From Halomonas meridiana (GTDB lineage Bacteria > Pseudomonadota > Gammaproteobacteria > Pseudomonadales > Halomonadaceae): a DNA stretch of 64,000 nt. Made by a program: the position numbers and the translations under genes. The stretch spans positions 3,658,001 through 3,722,000 of the forward strand of contig NZ_CP024621.1 of NCBI RefSeq assembly GCF_009846525.1, in the 5' to 3' direction. Position 1 is the first letter of the stretch, and each line of letters starts with the position of its first letter. Positions 1 through 7,938 of this stretch are shown here, piece after piece. The notes below the pieces were generated by a model, which did no database searches, was not told the DNA's origin, and saw nothing but the letters and a program-made list of their open reading frames with translations.

Positions 1-603
1 GCTCCCATGGAGAGCGCACAGTGGGAAACCGGCTTGAAATACCAGCCCAACGAACAGCAGCAGTACAGCGCAGCGCTGTTCCACATCAGCCAGGAGAACG
101 TGGCTACCAAAGAGCAGCCTACCGACCCCTACCGTGCCGTAGGCGAGATTGAGTCGCAAGGCATTGAGCTGGAAGCCCAAACGCAGCTCACCGAGGCGCT
201 CTCGCTCCAGGCAGGCTACAGCTTTACCGACATTACTTACGCCAAGAGCGGCGACGGCAACCAGGGCAATAACGCCATTTACTCACCCCGCTATCAAGTA
301 CAGCTGTGGGGCCACTATGCCGTGCAGAAGGGTTGGCTAAGCGGTGTGGATATCGGCGTGGGCGTGCGCCACTACGCTGACATTGCCGCTGACCGCGCCA
401 ACACCGCCACCGTGCCGGACTACACCCTCGTTGACGCCACGCTGGGCTACGACTGGAGCCAAGCAGGCCTCAATGGCGTCGAAACCCGCCTGAATGTGCA
501 CAACGCGCTGGATAAAGAGTACGTGGCGTCGTGTAACTCGCTGGAGTACTGCTATTTCGGTGCCGAACGCGGCGTCACCGCCAGCGTTCATTACCGATTC
601 TAA
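1..603 (+). CDS. TonB-dependent siderophore receptor, C-terminal part
   Basis: Outer-membrane beta-barrel receptor that would take up a ferric siderophore using TonB energy. Only the last 200 codons are present; the reading frame is open from base 1, so the start lies upstream of the window. Alternating amphipathic beta strands run through the whole piece, and the protein ends in HYRF, with the terminal aromatic residue typical of barrel proteins recognised by the BAM machinery. The last 30 residues (paired cysteines, then YFGAERG) resemble the FhuA/ferrichrome receptor group. A FhuD-like periplasmic protein follows, which fits hydroxamate uptake. The exact ligand cannot be read from this fragment. 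Confidence 0.9.
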   Translation, partial: APMESAQWETGLKYQPNEQQQYSAALFHISQENVATKEQPTDPYRAVGEIESQGIELEAQTQLTEALSLQAGYSFTDITYAKSGDGNQGNNAIYSPRYQVQLWGHYAVQKGWLSGVDIGVGVRHYADIAADRANTATVPDYTLVDATLGYDWSQAGLNGVETRLNVHNALDKEYVASCNSLEYCYFGAERGVTASVHYRF

Positions 604-612
604 GCAGCGACC

Positions 613-653
613 ACACCCAGGCGCCCGCGCCCTGTGCATGCCTGGGTGTTTCT
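613..653 (+). terminator. Rho-independent terminator after the receptor gene
   Basis: A perfect 10-bp stem (613-622 with 640-649), a 17-nt loop and a T-rich tail sit 10 bases after the receptor stop codon. It separates the receptor from the FhuD-like gene, so the latter probably has its own promoter or depends on read-through. Confidence 0.8.
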
Positions 654-712
654 ATTTGCAATTGATAAACAGACTCGTTTAAATAAGGCGCTTATTGCTA
701 GGTACTAACCTC

Positions 713-1582
713 ATGCGCTGTTTCCCCCGACTGCTTATCCTGGCTCGCCGCAGCCTGCTTGCGGCTGGCCTGCTGTTGTCTACCGCCAGCCACGCCCAAT
801 GGGCCACCATCGACTGGACCATTGCCGAGACGTTGCTGGCCATCAAGGCCCCCGTGAGCGGCATTGCGCAGCAGCCCGCCTACCACGACTGGGTGGGCGA
901 GCCGCGCATTCCCGAGCATGTGATGGATATTGGCCTGCGCACCCAGCCCAACTTCGAGCTGCTGGCCCAATCGCCTCCCGAGCAAACGCTGCTCTCGCCT
1001 ATGTTTACCGGGCTAATTCCCCGGTTGGAGAAAATCGCCCCGGTGGGCACCTTTGCCCTCTACTCACCGGGCGCGGAGACATGGCAGGAGATGCAGAGCC
1101 TCACCCGCCAACTGGGCGAGCTGACCGACCGCAACGCCGAAGCCGAGGCGCTGATTGAGAGCACCGAACAGCTGATGGCCGAGCTGCGCAGCCAGCACAG
1201 CGACTCAACCCCACTGCTGATGGTGCAGTTTATGGATGCCCGCCATGTGCGGGTGTTTGGCGAGAACAGCCTCTACAACGCCGTGCTAGAGCAGCTTGAG
1301 CTGCCCAATGCCTGGGACCAACCCACCAACGCCTGGGGGTTTTCACTGGCCGGTATTGAAGCGCTGGCACGCTACCCCGACGCCACGCTGGTCATCGTTG
1401 ACCCACTCCCCGCAGGCGTGGAAGAGCAGTTGGAAGGGAGCGGCCTCTGGCAGCACTTACCCAACGTGCAAAACGGCCGCCTGCTTCGCCTACCACCAGT
1501 GTGGAGCTTTGGTGCACTGCCCTCCGCTCAGCGCTTTGCCCGCGAACTCACCAGCGCGTTGAATGCCCATCACGCTGACTAG
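713..1582 (+). CDS. fhuD: FhuD-like iron-siderophore ABC transporter binding protein
   Basis: Periplasmic binding protein delivering ferric hydroxamate to an inner-membrane ABC permease. The N-terminus is a signal peptide with a twin-arginine-like ARRSLLA followed by a hydrophobic core and a SHA/Q cleavage site. The body follows FhuD: an early IDW segment, EPRIPEHV, and near the C-terminus PPVWSFGALPSA. I chose the ATG at 713. A TTG at 695, six bases after AAGG, is a real alternative and would add six residues. A perfect dyad (AATAAG-gcg-CTTATT, 682-696) covers that ribosome site. No permease or ATPase gene follows: the next gene is comM, so the partner genes must lie elsewhere, perhaps upstream of the receptor. 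Confidence 0.85.
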   Translation: MRCFPRLLILARRSLLAAGLLLSTASHAQWATIDWTIAETLLAIKAPVSGIAQQPAYHDWVGEPRIPEHVMDIGLRTQPNFELLAQSPPEQTLLSPMFTGLIPRLEKIAPVGTFALYSPGAETWQEMQSLTRQLGELTDRNAEAEALIESTEQLMAELRSQHSDSTPLLMVQFMDARHVRVFGENSLYNAVLEQLELPNAWDQPTNAWGFSLAGIEALARYPDATLVIVDPLPAGVEEQLEGSGLWQHLPNVQNGRLLRLPPVWSFGALPSAQRFARELTSALNAHHAD

Positions 1583-1699
1583 CCCGCCATCAGCCTGCCC
1601 ACCTCAGTAGCGCACAAGGCCTGACATAAAGTAGGCTTAGCCAACGAGATAGCTCATTAAACTGAGTGAGTCGATTGATAGACGTTGCGAGGGAGCGCT

Positions 1700-3208
1700 A
1701 TGACACTAGCGATTGTGGCCACGCGGGCAGGCGTGGGGTTGGAAGCACCGGCGGTACATGTAGAGGTTCACTTAGCCAACGGTTTACCGGGGTTAACCCT
1801 GGTGGGCTTGCCGGAAACCGCTGTGAAAGAGAGCCGCGAACGGGTGCGCAGCGCCTTGATCAACGCGGGTTTTGATTTCCCCAACACTAAACGCATTACC
1901 CTCAACCTCGCCCCGGCGGATCTGCCTAAAGAGGGTGGCCGCTTTGATTTACCCATTGCGCTGGGCATTCTCGCGGCCTCGGGTCAAATCCCGGTGGATG
2001 CGCTGGAAGGTATGGAGTGCGCGGGCGAACTGGCCCTGGATGGCAAACTGCGCGCGGTACCCGGCGTATTGCCGTTTGCGCTGGCCACCCGGCGCGCCAA
2101 CAAAGCGCTGATTGTGCCCCGAGCCTGCGCCGATGAAGCGGCTCTGGCAGGCGATTTACCGGTGCTGCCCGCCGACTCTCTCTGGCAAGTGGTCGCCCAC
2201 TTGCTGGGCCAGGAGAAAATTCCGCCCCACCAGCTCTCAGCCTCCGTCAAATCCACCGCCCCCATGGCGGACTTAGCCGACGTGCGCGGCCAGCATCAGG
2301 CCCGCCGAGCGCTGGAAGTCGCTGCTGCAGGGGGCCATAACCTATTGCTCGCAGGACCACCCGGCACCGGCAAAACCATGCTCGCCAGCCGCTTACCCGG
2401 CATTTTGCCGCCGCTGTCAGAGGATGATGCGCTACAGGTGGCGGCGGTGCGCTCGGTATGTGGCTTGGCGCTGGAAGCCGACTGGGGCCAGCGGCCCTTC
2501 CGCCAACCCCACCACAGCGCTAGCGCCGCCGCGCTGGTCGGCGGCGGCTCAAAACCCAAACCGGGTGAAATCTCACTGGCGCACCACGGCGTGCTGTTTT
2601 TGGATGAGCTGCCGGAGTTCTCCCGCAACGTACTGGAGGTCCTTCGGCAACCTTTAGAAACAGGGGAAATTCATCTCTCCCGCGCCAGCCATGAACGCCG
2701 ATACCCTGCTCAATTTCAGCTCGTTGCCGCGATGAACCCTTGCCCCTGCGGGCACCTGGGCGACCCACGCCAACGCTGCCAGTGCAGCGCCAGCCAAATT
2801 CAGCGCTATCAGGCACGGCTCTCTGGCCCGCTGTTGGATCGTATTGACCTGCAAGTGGAAGTGCCCGCGCTGCCACCAGAGCAGCTCACCGCACAAACCC
2901 AGGGCGAACCCTCCAGCGCGGTGCGCGAGCGGGTGATGGCGGCTCGGGAGCGGCAAATGACCCGGGGCGCGCTCAACAGCCAGCTCAGCGGTAAAGCGCT
3001 GGAAGCCGCCTGCGCCCTCAATGATGAAGAGCGCGCCTGGCTGGCAGGCGTGCTGGAAAAGCTCAAGCTCTCCGCCCGCGCCTACCACCGCGTGCTGCGC
3101 GTTGCCCTCACCCTGGCCGACCTGCAGGGCGAGCCCAAACCCTCCCAGCCGCACTTTATCGAAGCCATCGGCTACCGGCAGTTGGATCGGCTGTTGAAGG
3201 GGGCATAA
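1700..3208 (+). CDS. comM: YifB/ComM-family AAA+ Mg-chelatase-like ATPase
   Basis: A 502-residue AAA+ ATPase of the Mg-chelatase-like group. Its homologue ComM is a helicase that promotes branch migration during natural transformation; in many bacteria its role is untested. An N-terminal ChlI-like fold (residues 1-170) precedes the ATPase core, which has Walker A GPPGTGKT and Walker B GVLFLDELPEF. A later MNPCPCGHLGDP segment holds the cysteines common in this family. The ATG at 1700 has GGGAG five bases upstream, so the in-frame TTG at 1685 was not used. It converges with the flavin reductase gene 10 bases downstream. Confidence 0.92.
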   Translation: MTLAIVATRAGVGLEAPAVHVEVHLANGLPGLTLVGLPETAVKESRERVRSALINAGFDFPNTKRITLNLAPADLPKEGGRFDLPIALGILAASGQIPVDALEGMECAGELALDGKLRAVPGVLPFALATRRANKALIVPRACADEAALAGDLPVLPADSLWQVVAHLLGQEKIPPHQLSASVKSTAPMADLADVRGQHQARRALEVAAAGGHNLLLAGPPGTGKTMLASRLPGILPPLSEDDALQVAAVRSVCGLALEADWGQRPFRQPHHSASAAALVGGGSKPKPGEISLAHHGVLFLDELPEFSRNVLEVLRQPLETGEIHLSRASHERRYPAQFQLVAAMNPCPCGHLGDPRQRCQCSASQIQRYQARLSGPLLDRIDLQVEVPALPPEQLTAQTQGEPSSAVRERVMAARERQMTRGALNSQLSGKALEAACALNDEERAWLAGVLEKLKLSARAYHRVLRVALTLADLQGEPKPSQPHFIEAIGYRQLDRLLKGA

Positions 3209-3218
3209 GCCTCCTTCG

Positions 3219-3806
3219 TCATTTGGCGTGTGTCGCCGCGAGAGAGTCGACTAAGCGTTGGCACAGCGCATCCAGCTTGTGGCCTGTGGCCTCGTCGTGC
3301 AGCGCGCCGCTGTCGTTGAAAGCGCTGCCTGCTTTGGGGAGCGACAGCGGCTGGGGCAGCACGGTGAGGCTCAAGTTAGCCAGTAACTGCTGGCCCAGCG
3401 GTAGCGCGCGAATGCCGCCCAAGCCACCGGGGGAAGCGGCGACGAGCGCCGCCCACTTACCGGCAAAGAGCCCCAAGCCCGGCGTGTCCCCGTAGGGGCG
3501 CGAAAGCCAGTCCAGGGTATTTTTCAGCAGCGGCGTGATAAAGCCGTTGTACTCCGGCGAAGCGATCATTAGCGCCTGGTGGTCCGCCAAGATCTCACGC
3601 AGTTTCAGCACGTTCTCCGGCATCCCCTGCGCTTCGATATCTTCATCGAACAGCGGACAGGGATACTCTTTTAAATCGATAAACGTGGCCTTGCCGCCTA
3701 ACGCCTCGATGCGCTGGGCGGCGTATTTTGCGAGGCGTTTATTGAGCGAACCTTCCCGGGCGCTACCCGCAAACACCAGGACTTTTGGGGATGTGGGGGT
3801 GGTCAT
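3219..3806 (-). CDS. NADPH-dependent FMN reductase (flavodoxin-like)
   Basis: A 195-residue cytoplasmic flavoprotein of the YieF/ChrR class, which reduces quinones, metal oxyanions or other acceptors with NAD(P)H. The phosphate-binding loop for FMN is GSAREGSLNKRLA near the N-terminus, and the second flavin loop is SPEYNGFITPLLKNTLDW. The length is normal for the family. Its start codon overlaps the stop of the upstream hydrolase gene (ATGA), so the two are translationally coupled. The physiological acceptor is unknown. Confidence 0.9.
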   Translation of the reverse strand: MTTPTSPKVLVFAGSAREGSLNKRLAKYAAQRIEALGGKATFIDLKEYPCPLFDEDIEAQGMPENVLKLREILADHQALMIASPEYNGFITPLLKNTLDWLSRPYGDTPGLGLFAGKWAALVAASPGGLGGIRALPLGQQLLANLSLTVLPQPLSLPKAGSAFNDSGALHDEATGHKLDALCQRLVDSLAATHAK

Positions 3807-4795
3807 GGCTTCTCCTTTGATGGGGTTTCATGCACGTTGTCGACAAAGTGGTCGAGCGCTTCGAACAGCACTTGGCGAATCGGCTCGGCTTCGTTCACCA
3901 AGTGGTGGCGCGCTTCCGGGTGACGGTGAATCTCCGCATTGGGGAATTTTTCCGCCAGAATGGCAAGGTTCCACTCCCAGTCCACGGTCAGGTCTTGCTC
4001 GCCTTGCAGAATGAGCGTGGGCAGCGGGTTGGGCGCAAGCGCCAATAGGCGCGGCATCCAGCGGCGCATGGCGGTGATCCAGGCCACGCTTAAGCGTTCT
4101 GGCTGTAGCGGGTCCTGGTCGCGTAGAAAGGCGGTGAACTGCTCATCGGTGGAGTTGGGGCGATACTTGCGCGGCAGCTCTTTAACAAAGGGGCTGGCAA
4201 TTAAATGCAGCCAGCTGGCCTGGCTCCAGCGCCAGGGGCGTACCAGCGGGGCCAGCAGCACAATGCCTGCCCAGCCGGCCGTGTCGCGGCGGGTGAGCGC
4301 ATCGGTGGCGAGAATCGCCGCGCCGGTGCTTTGGCCCACGCCCAGCCACGGCTTCGGTGCCATGCCGAGGGTCTGCAGCGTCTCTTGCAGGTGCGCCAAG
4401 CAGTGCTGGTAGTCGTCGAAGTCTTCAATTTCCGCCCGGGGGCCGCTGGAAAGCCCGTGACCAGGCAAATCCCACAGTACCACGCGCCAGCCTTTGGCCA
4501 GCAGGCAGTTAAGTAAATGGCGGTACAGGCCCAAGTGGTCAAAGTAGCCATGAATAACAAAGGCAGTGCCGGTGGGCGCAGGCGGGCTCCACACTTGGCA
4601 CCACAGCGCGAACCGACCGGTATCAATAAACCCGGCGTGCACGTCGCGGGTGTCGTTGAGCAGCGCCTCTAAGCCGTAGTGGCGAAAGTAGTCATGCACA
4701 GCTTCCGTGAGCGCATCGCCCGGGGTCAAACGGGAGAGCGATGTCTCACCTTGCGCCTGCCGAAACAGACCTTCCAAGTGTTGGAAATTATGCAT
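3803..4795 (-). CDS. Alpha/beta hydrolase, lysophospholipase/monoglyceride lipase type
   Basis: A 330-residue serine hydrolase of the PldB/monoacylglycerol lipase group. The oxyanion region HGYFDHLG and the turn GHGLSSGPR are followed by the nucleophile elbow GQSTG. An acidic residue in LQGEQDLTVDW and a late histidine in ARHHLVNE complete a plausible triad. There is no signal peptide, so it is probably cytoplasmic. The ATG at 4795 has GGAGA seven bases upstream; a longer open frame to 4843 lacks a good ribosome site. It heads a two-gene unit with the FMN reductase and is divergent from glcB. Substrate uncertain. Confidence 0.85.
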   Translation of the reverse strand: MHNFQHLEGLFRQAQGETSLSRLTPGDALTEAVHDYFRHYGLEALLNDTRDVHAGFIDTGRFALWCQVWSPPAPTGTAFVIHGYFDHLGLYRHLLNCLLAKGWRVVLWDLPGHGLSSGPRAEIEDFDDYQHCLAHLQETLQTLGMAPKPWLGVGQSTGAAILATDALTRRDTAGWAGIVLLAPLVRPWRWSQASWLHLIASPFVKELPRKYRPNSTDEQFTAFLRDQDPLQPERLSVAWITAMRRWMPRLLALAPNPLPTLILQGEQDLTVDWEWNLAILAEKFPNAEIHRHPEARHHLVNEAEPIRQVLFEALDHFVDNVHETPSKEKP

Positions 4796-5014
4796 CAACG
4801 TCTCTCCGTGAACACCACACTTCCATGGGCTGAGTAACAGCACAAAATAACAGCGGCGGTGGCGCCCGCTCTTATCATTTGGTCGAGCATTTTACCGCTT
4901 TAGGGTCTACGCTGTTTACATGCCCGCACAGGTGTGGAAGTATTTTCCATAAATCACCATTTACCCTGACCGTGGCACTCTAATCAACCACGGGCACCTT
5001 CACAGGAGAACCCC

Positions 5015-7189
5015 ATGAACGAGCGTATCACGCGTCACCGTTTACAGGTGGCAGCCGACCTAGATCGTTTCATCAACGAGCAGGCTCTGCCGGGCACCGG
5101 CGTCGACGAAAGCGCCTTCTGGGCCGGTGTCGATGCTCTGTTTCACGATTTGACCCCGAAAAACCGCCAGCTGCTCGAAGAGCGCGACACGCTGCAAGAG
5201 AAGCTGGACGCTTGGCACCGTGAAAACCCCGGCCCGGTCAGCGACATGCCCGCCTACCGCAGCTTCCTGAAAGAAGCGGGCTATTTGGTAGACGCGCCGA
5301 ATAGCGTGAAAGCCACCACGGCCAATGTTGACCGCGAAGTCGCCACGCAAGCAGGCCCGCAGTTGGTGGTACCGGTGAGCAACGCCCGCTACGCCCTGAA
5401 CGCTGCCAATGCCCGCTGGGGCAGCCTGTACGACGCGCTGTATGGCACCGACGCCATCTCCGAAGAGGACGGCGCGGAAAAAGGCACCAGCTTCAACCCG
5501 AAACGCGGCGAAAAAGTCATCGCTTACGCCCGTGGCGTGCTGGACCGTGCCGCCCCGCTGGCCACTGGTTCTCACCGGGATGCGGTGAAGTACGCCATCC
5601 GCGACGGCCACTTGGTCGTCAGCCTGGAAGGCGGTCGTGAAACCGGTCTGAAAGACGCTGGCAAACTGATTGGCTTTAACGGCGACGCCTCCGCTCCCGA
5701 ATCGATTCTGCTGGCCAACAACGGTCTGCACCTGGAGATCCAGGTCGATGCCAACCACCCCATCGGCAAGACCGATCCGGCGCACGTCAAAGACGTCGTG
5801 GTTGAAGCCGCGCTGACCGCCATCATGGACTGCGAAGACTCCGTCGCGGCGGTGGATTCTGAAGATAAAGTCGGTGTGTACAGCAACTGGCTCGGCCTGA
5901 TGAAGGGCGACCTGGAAGAGAACATCGAAAAAGGCGGCAAAACCTTCACCCGTAAGCTGCACGCCGACCGCACTTGGCAAACCACTGACGGCAACACCGT
6001 CACACTGCCGGGCCGCTCGCTGATGTTCGTGCGCAACGTGGGCCACCTGATGACCACGCCTGCGGTGCTGGACGAGAACGGCAACGAGCTGCCGGAAGGC
6101 ATTCTGGACGCGGTGGTCACCTCGCTGCTGGCCCTGCACGACCTGAAGAAAGACGCCGACCAGCCGCGTAACTCCCGCGCAGGCTCGGTGTATATCGTGA
6201 AGCCGAAGATGCACGGCCCGAAAGAAGTCGCCTTCGCCAACGAGCTGTTTGGCCGCGTCGAAGACATCCTGGGCATGAGCCGTGACACCCTGAAAATGGG
6301 CATCATGGACGAAGAGCGTCGCACCACGGTCAACCTCAAAGCGTGTATTGCCGAAGCGACCTCGCGCGTAGTCTTCATCAACACCGGCTTCCTGGATCGT
6401 ACCGGCGATGAGATGCACACCGCCATGGAAGCAGGCCCGATGGTTCGCAAAGGCGATATGAAGAGCGCCGCGTGGATCACTGCCTACGAGAAAAACAACG
6501 TGCAGGTTGGGTTGGCCTGTGGCCTGCGCGGCCGCGCCCAGATTGGTAAAGGCATGTGGGCCATGCCAGACCTGATGCACAACATGCTGGAGCAGAAGAT
6601 TGGCCACCCGAAAGCCGGTGCCAACACTGCGTGGGTACCTTCCCCCACCGCTGCTGCCCTGCACGCCCTGCACTACCATCAGGTAAACGTGGCCGACGTT
6701 CAGCGCGAGCTGGAAGCCCAAGGCGAGCCGGACTTCCTAGACGACCTGCTGAGCGTGCCGGTAGCGGAAAACGCCAACTGGTCAGAGGAAGAGATTCAGC
6801 AAGAGCTGGATAACAACTGCCAGGGCATTCTGGGTTACGTGGTGCGCTGGGTGGAACACGGCGTCGGCTGCTCGAAAGTGCCGGACATTCACAACGTCGG
6901 CCTGATGGAAGACCGCGCCACGCTGCGTATCTCCAGCCAGCACATTGCCAACTGGCTGCACCATGGCATCGTCGATGCGCCCCGCGTTGAGGAAACCCTC
7001 AAGCGCATGGCGAAAGTGGTTGATGAGCAGAACGCTGGCGACCCCACATACACCGCCATGAGCGCCGACTTTGAAGGCTCTACCGCGTTCAAAGCTGCCT
7101 CTGACCTGGTGTTCAAGGGCCGCGTACAGCCGTCTGGCTACACCGAGCCGCTCCTGCACGCATGGCGTCAGGTACATAAGGCTAAGTAA
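5015..7189 (+). CDS. glcB: Malate synthase G
   Basis: Condenses glyoxylate with acetyl-CoA to give malate in the cytosol, so cells can grow on glycolate, glyoxylate or acetate. At 724 residues it matches the G isoform (E. coli 723), which is far longer than malate synthase A. Family segments seen include [30 protein letters not shown] and [16 protein letters not shown]. An AGGAG ribosome site precedes the ATG. It stands alone as a single-gene unit with its own strong terminator; no glycolate oxidase or isocitrate lyase gene is in the window. Confidence 0.97.
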   Translation: MNERITRHRLQVAADLDRFINEQALPGTGVDESAFWAGVDALFHDLTPKNRQLLEERDTLQEKLDAWHRENPGPVSDMPAYRSFLKEAGYLVDAPNSVKATTANVDREVATQAGPQLVVPVSNARYALNAANARWGSLYDALYGTDAISEEDGAEKGTSFNPKRGEKVIAYARGVLDRAAPLATGSHRDAVKYAIRDGHLVVSLEGGRETGLKDAGKLIGFNGDASAPESILLANNGLHLEIQVDANHPIGKTDPAHVKDVVVEAALTAIMDCEDSVAAVDSEDKVGVYSNWLGLMKGDLEENIEKGGKTFTRKLHADRTWQTTDGNTVTLPGRSLMFVRNVGHLMTTPAVLDENGNELPEGILDAVVTSLLALHDLKKDADQPRNSRAGSVYIVKPKMHGPKEVAFANELFGRVEDILGMSRDTLKMGIMDEERRTTVNLKACIAEATSRVVFINTGFLDRTGDEMHTAMEAGPMVRKGDMKSAAWITAYEKNNVQVGLACGLRGRAQIGKGMWAMPDLMHNMLEQKIGHPKAGANTAWVPSPTAAALHALHYHQVNVADVQRELEAQGEPDFLDDLLSVPVAENANWSEEEIQQELDNNCQGILGYVVRWVEHGVGCSKVPDIHNVGLMEDRATLRISSQHIANWLHHGIVDAPRVEETLKRMAKVVDEQNAGDPTYTAMSADFEGSTAFKAASDLVFKGRVQPSGYTEPLLHAWRQVHKAK

Positions 7190-7213
7190 GCCCTATCGCT
7201 TAATAGCCCCCAG

Positions 7214-7242
7214 CCCCAAGGCTCGCGCCTTGGGGTTTTTTT
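7214..7242 (+). terminator. Rho-independent terminator of glcB
   Basis: A perfect 9-bp GC-rich stem (7214-7222 with 7227-7235), a TCGC loop and a run of seven T, placed 24 bases after the glcB stop. Confidence 0.93.
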
Positions 7243-7254
7243 ATTTATGCTGAC

Positions 7255-7268
7255 TTACGTTAACGTAA
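7255..7268. promoter_or_regulatory. 14-bp palindrome TTACGTTAACGTAA
   Basis: A perfect palindrome just past the glcB terminator and upstream of the thioesterase leader. Half-sites TTACGT/ACGTAA spaced by two bases resemble, from memory, operators reported for LiuR-type (MerR-family) regulators of branched-chain amino acid and acyl-CoA metabolism. A role in controlling the downstream acyl-CoA thioesterase is an inference. Confidence 0.45.
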
Positions 7269-7310
7269 AAGAAACACACAGCAAGCTACGCGACAATTTG
7301 ATGCGCTGGT

Positions 7311-7446
7311 AGTAGGTTGCCGAGAGGGTCTTATGCCAGGGCCGTGAAACGCTTCCTTGCAATCACGGCATTCCCGCCATCCATGGCGTTCAGTGGCATA
7401 AGTAGCGCCCAGGGACGGGTTCACAGCGCCCTCTCGGCGGCCTACT
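7311..7446 (+). promoter_or_regulatory. Multi-helix structured RNA leader before the thioesterase gene
   Basis: About 136 bases fold into nested helices by exact pairing. The outer stem is 7311-7316 with 7441-7446, continued after a TT/GG internal loop by the 10-bp pairing 7319-7328 with 7429-7438. Inside lie an 8-bp stem (7331-7338 with 7394-7401), a 7-bp hairpin (7341-7347 with 7363-7369) and a short hairpin (7375-7388). A 27-base unpaired stretch (7402-7428) remains. It ends 38 bases before the thioesterase ATG and no T-tract follows it. It could be a 5' leader element, an independent RNA or a small inverted-repeat element. I do not recognise its class. Confidence 0.55.
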
Positions 7447-7484
7447 GGCAGCAGATTCCCAGCCTGTCAGAGTGAATAACAACA

Positions 7485-7901
7485 ATGACCGTGATGACCG
7501 CCGAGCAGATTGAGCACTTTTTAGATGAAGTCTTTCCCCAGCGGATGGGCAAGATAGTGAGCGTTGGAGAGATGCGCGCCACCATGCGCCTAAGCATTGG
7601 CCATGAGCACCTGCGCCCTGGCCCCCGCGTTTCCGGCCCCACCATGATGGGCTTTGCGGATGTAGCGCTGTACGTGGCGATACTGGCCCAAATAGGCCCC
7701 GAAGCGATGGCCGTAACCAGCGATTTAAACTGTCACTTTTTACGCGCAGCCTCCGGTGACCACGATATCATCGCCCACGCCAAGCTAATCAAGCTGGGCC
7801 GACGCTTGGCGGTGGGCGAAGTGCAAATCTTTTCCGCCAGCGATGACACGCGCCCCGTGGTGCATGTCACCGCTAGCTATGCGCTGCCGGATAACACCTA
7901 A
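7485..7901 (+). CDS. PaaI-family hotdog-fold thioesterase
   Basis: A 138-residue acyl-CoA thioesterase that would hydrolyse aromatic or medium-chain acyl-CoA in the cytosol. The hotdog core shows in GPRVSGPTMMGFADVALYVA, where the aspartate is the usual active-site acid, and in SDLNCHFLRAA. The N-terminus could instead begin at the ATG at 7494, three codons later. A structured leader precedes it. It converges with the molybdenum hydroxylase operon and has no co-transcribed partner. Confidence 0.82.
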   Translation: MTVMTAEQIEHFLDEVFPQRMGKIVSVGEMRATMRLSIGHEHLRPGPRVSGPTMMGFADVALYVAILAQIGPEAMAVTSDLNCHFLRAASGDHDIIAHAKLIKLGRRLAVGEVQIFSASDDTRPVVHVTASYALPDNT

Positions 7902-7938
7902 GCTGCCAAACAGCGCGGTCGTTCACGCCTTAACGCGC

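Noticed and set aside
5060..6721. 553-codon open frame antisense to malate synthase
   Set aside because: A typical shadow of a GC-rich gene: its translation is rich in Val, His, Gln and Phe without any domain, and glcB is unambiguous on the other strand.
7311..7446. Identity of the structured leader as 6S RNA
   Set aside because: The closing stem with a TT/GG loop and GGGTTCACAGC recall 6S, but the element is about 45 bases too short, lacks the long terminal stem, and is not next to zapA.
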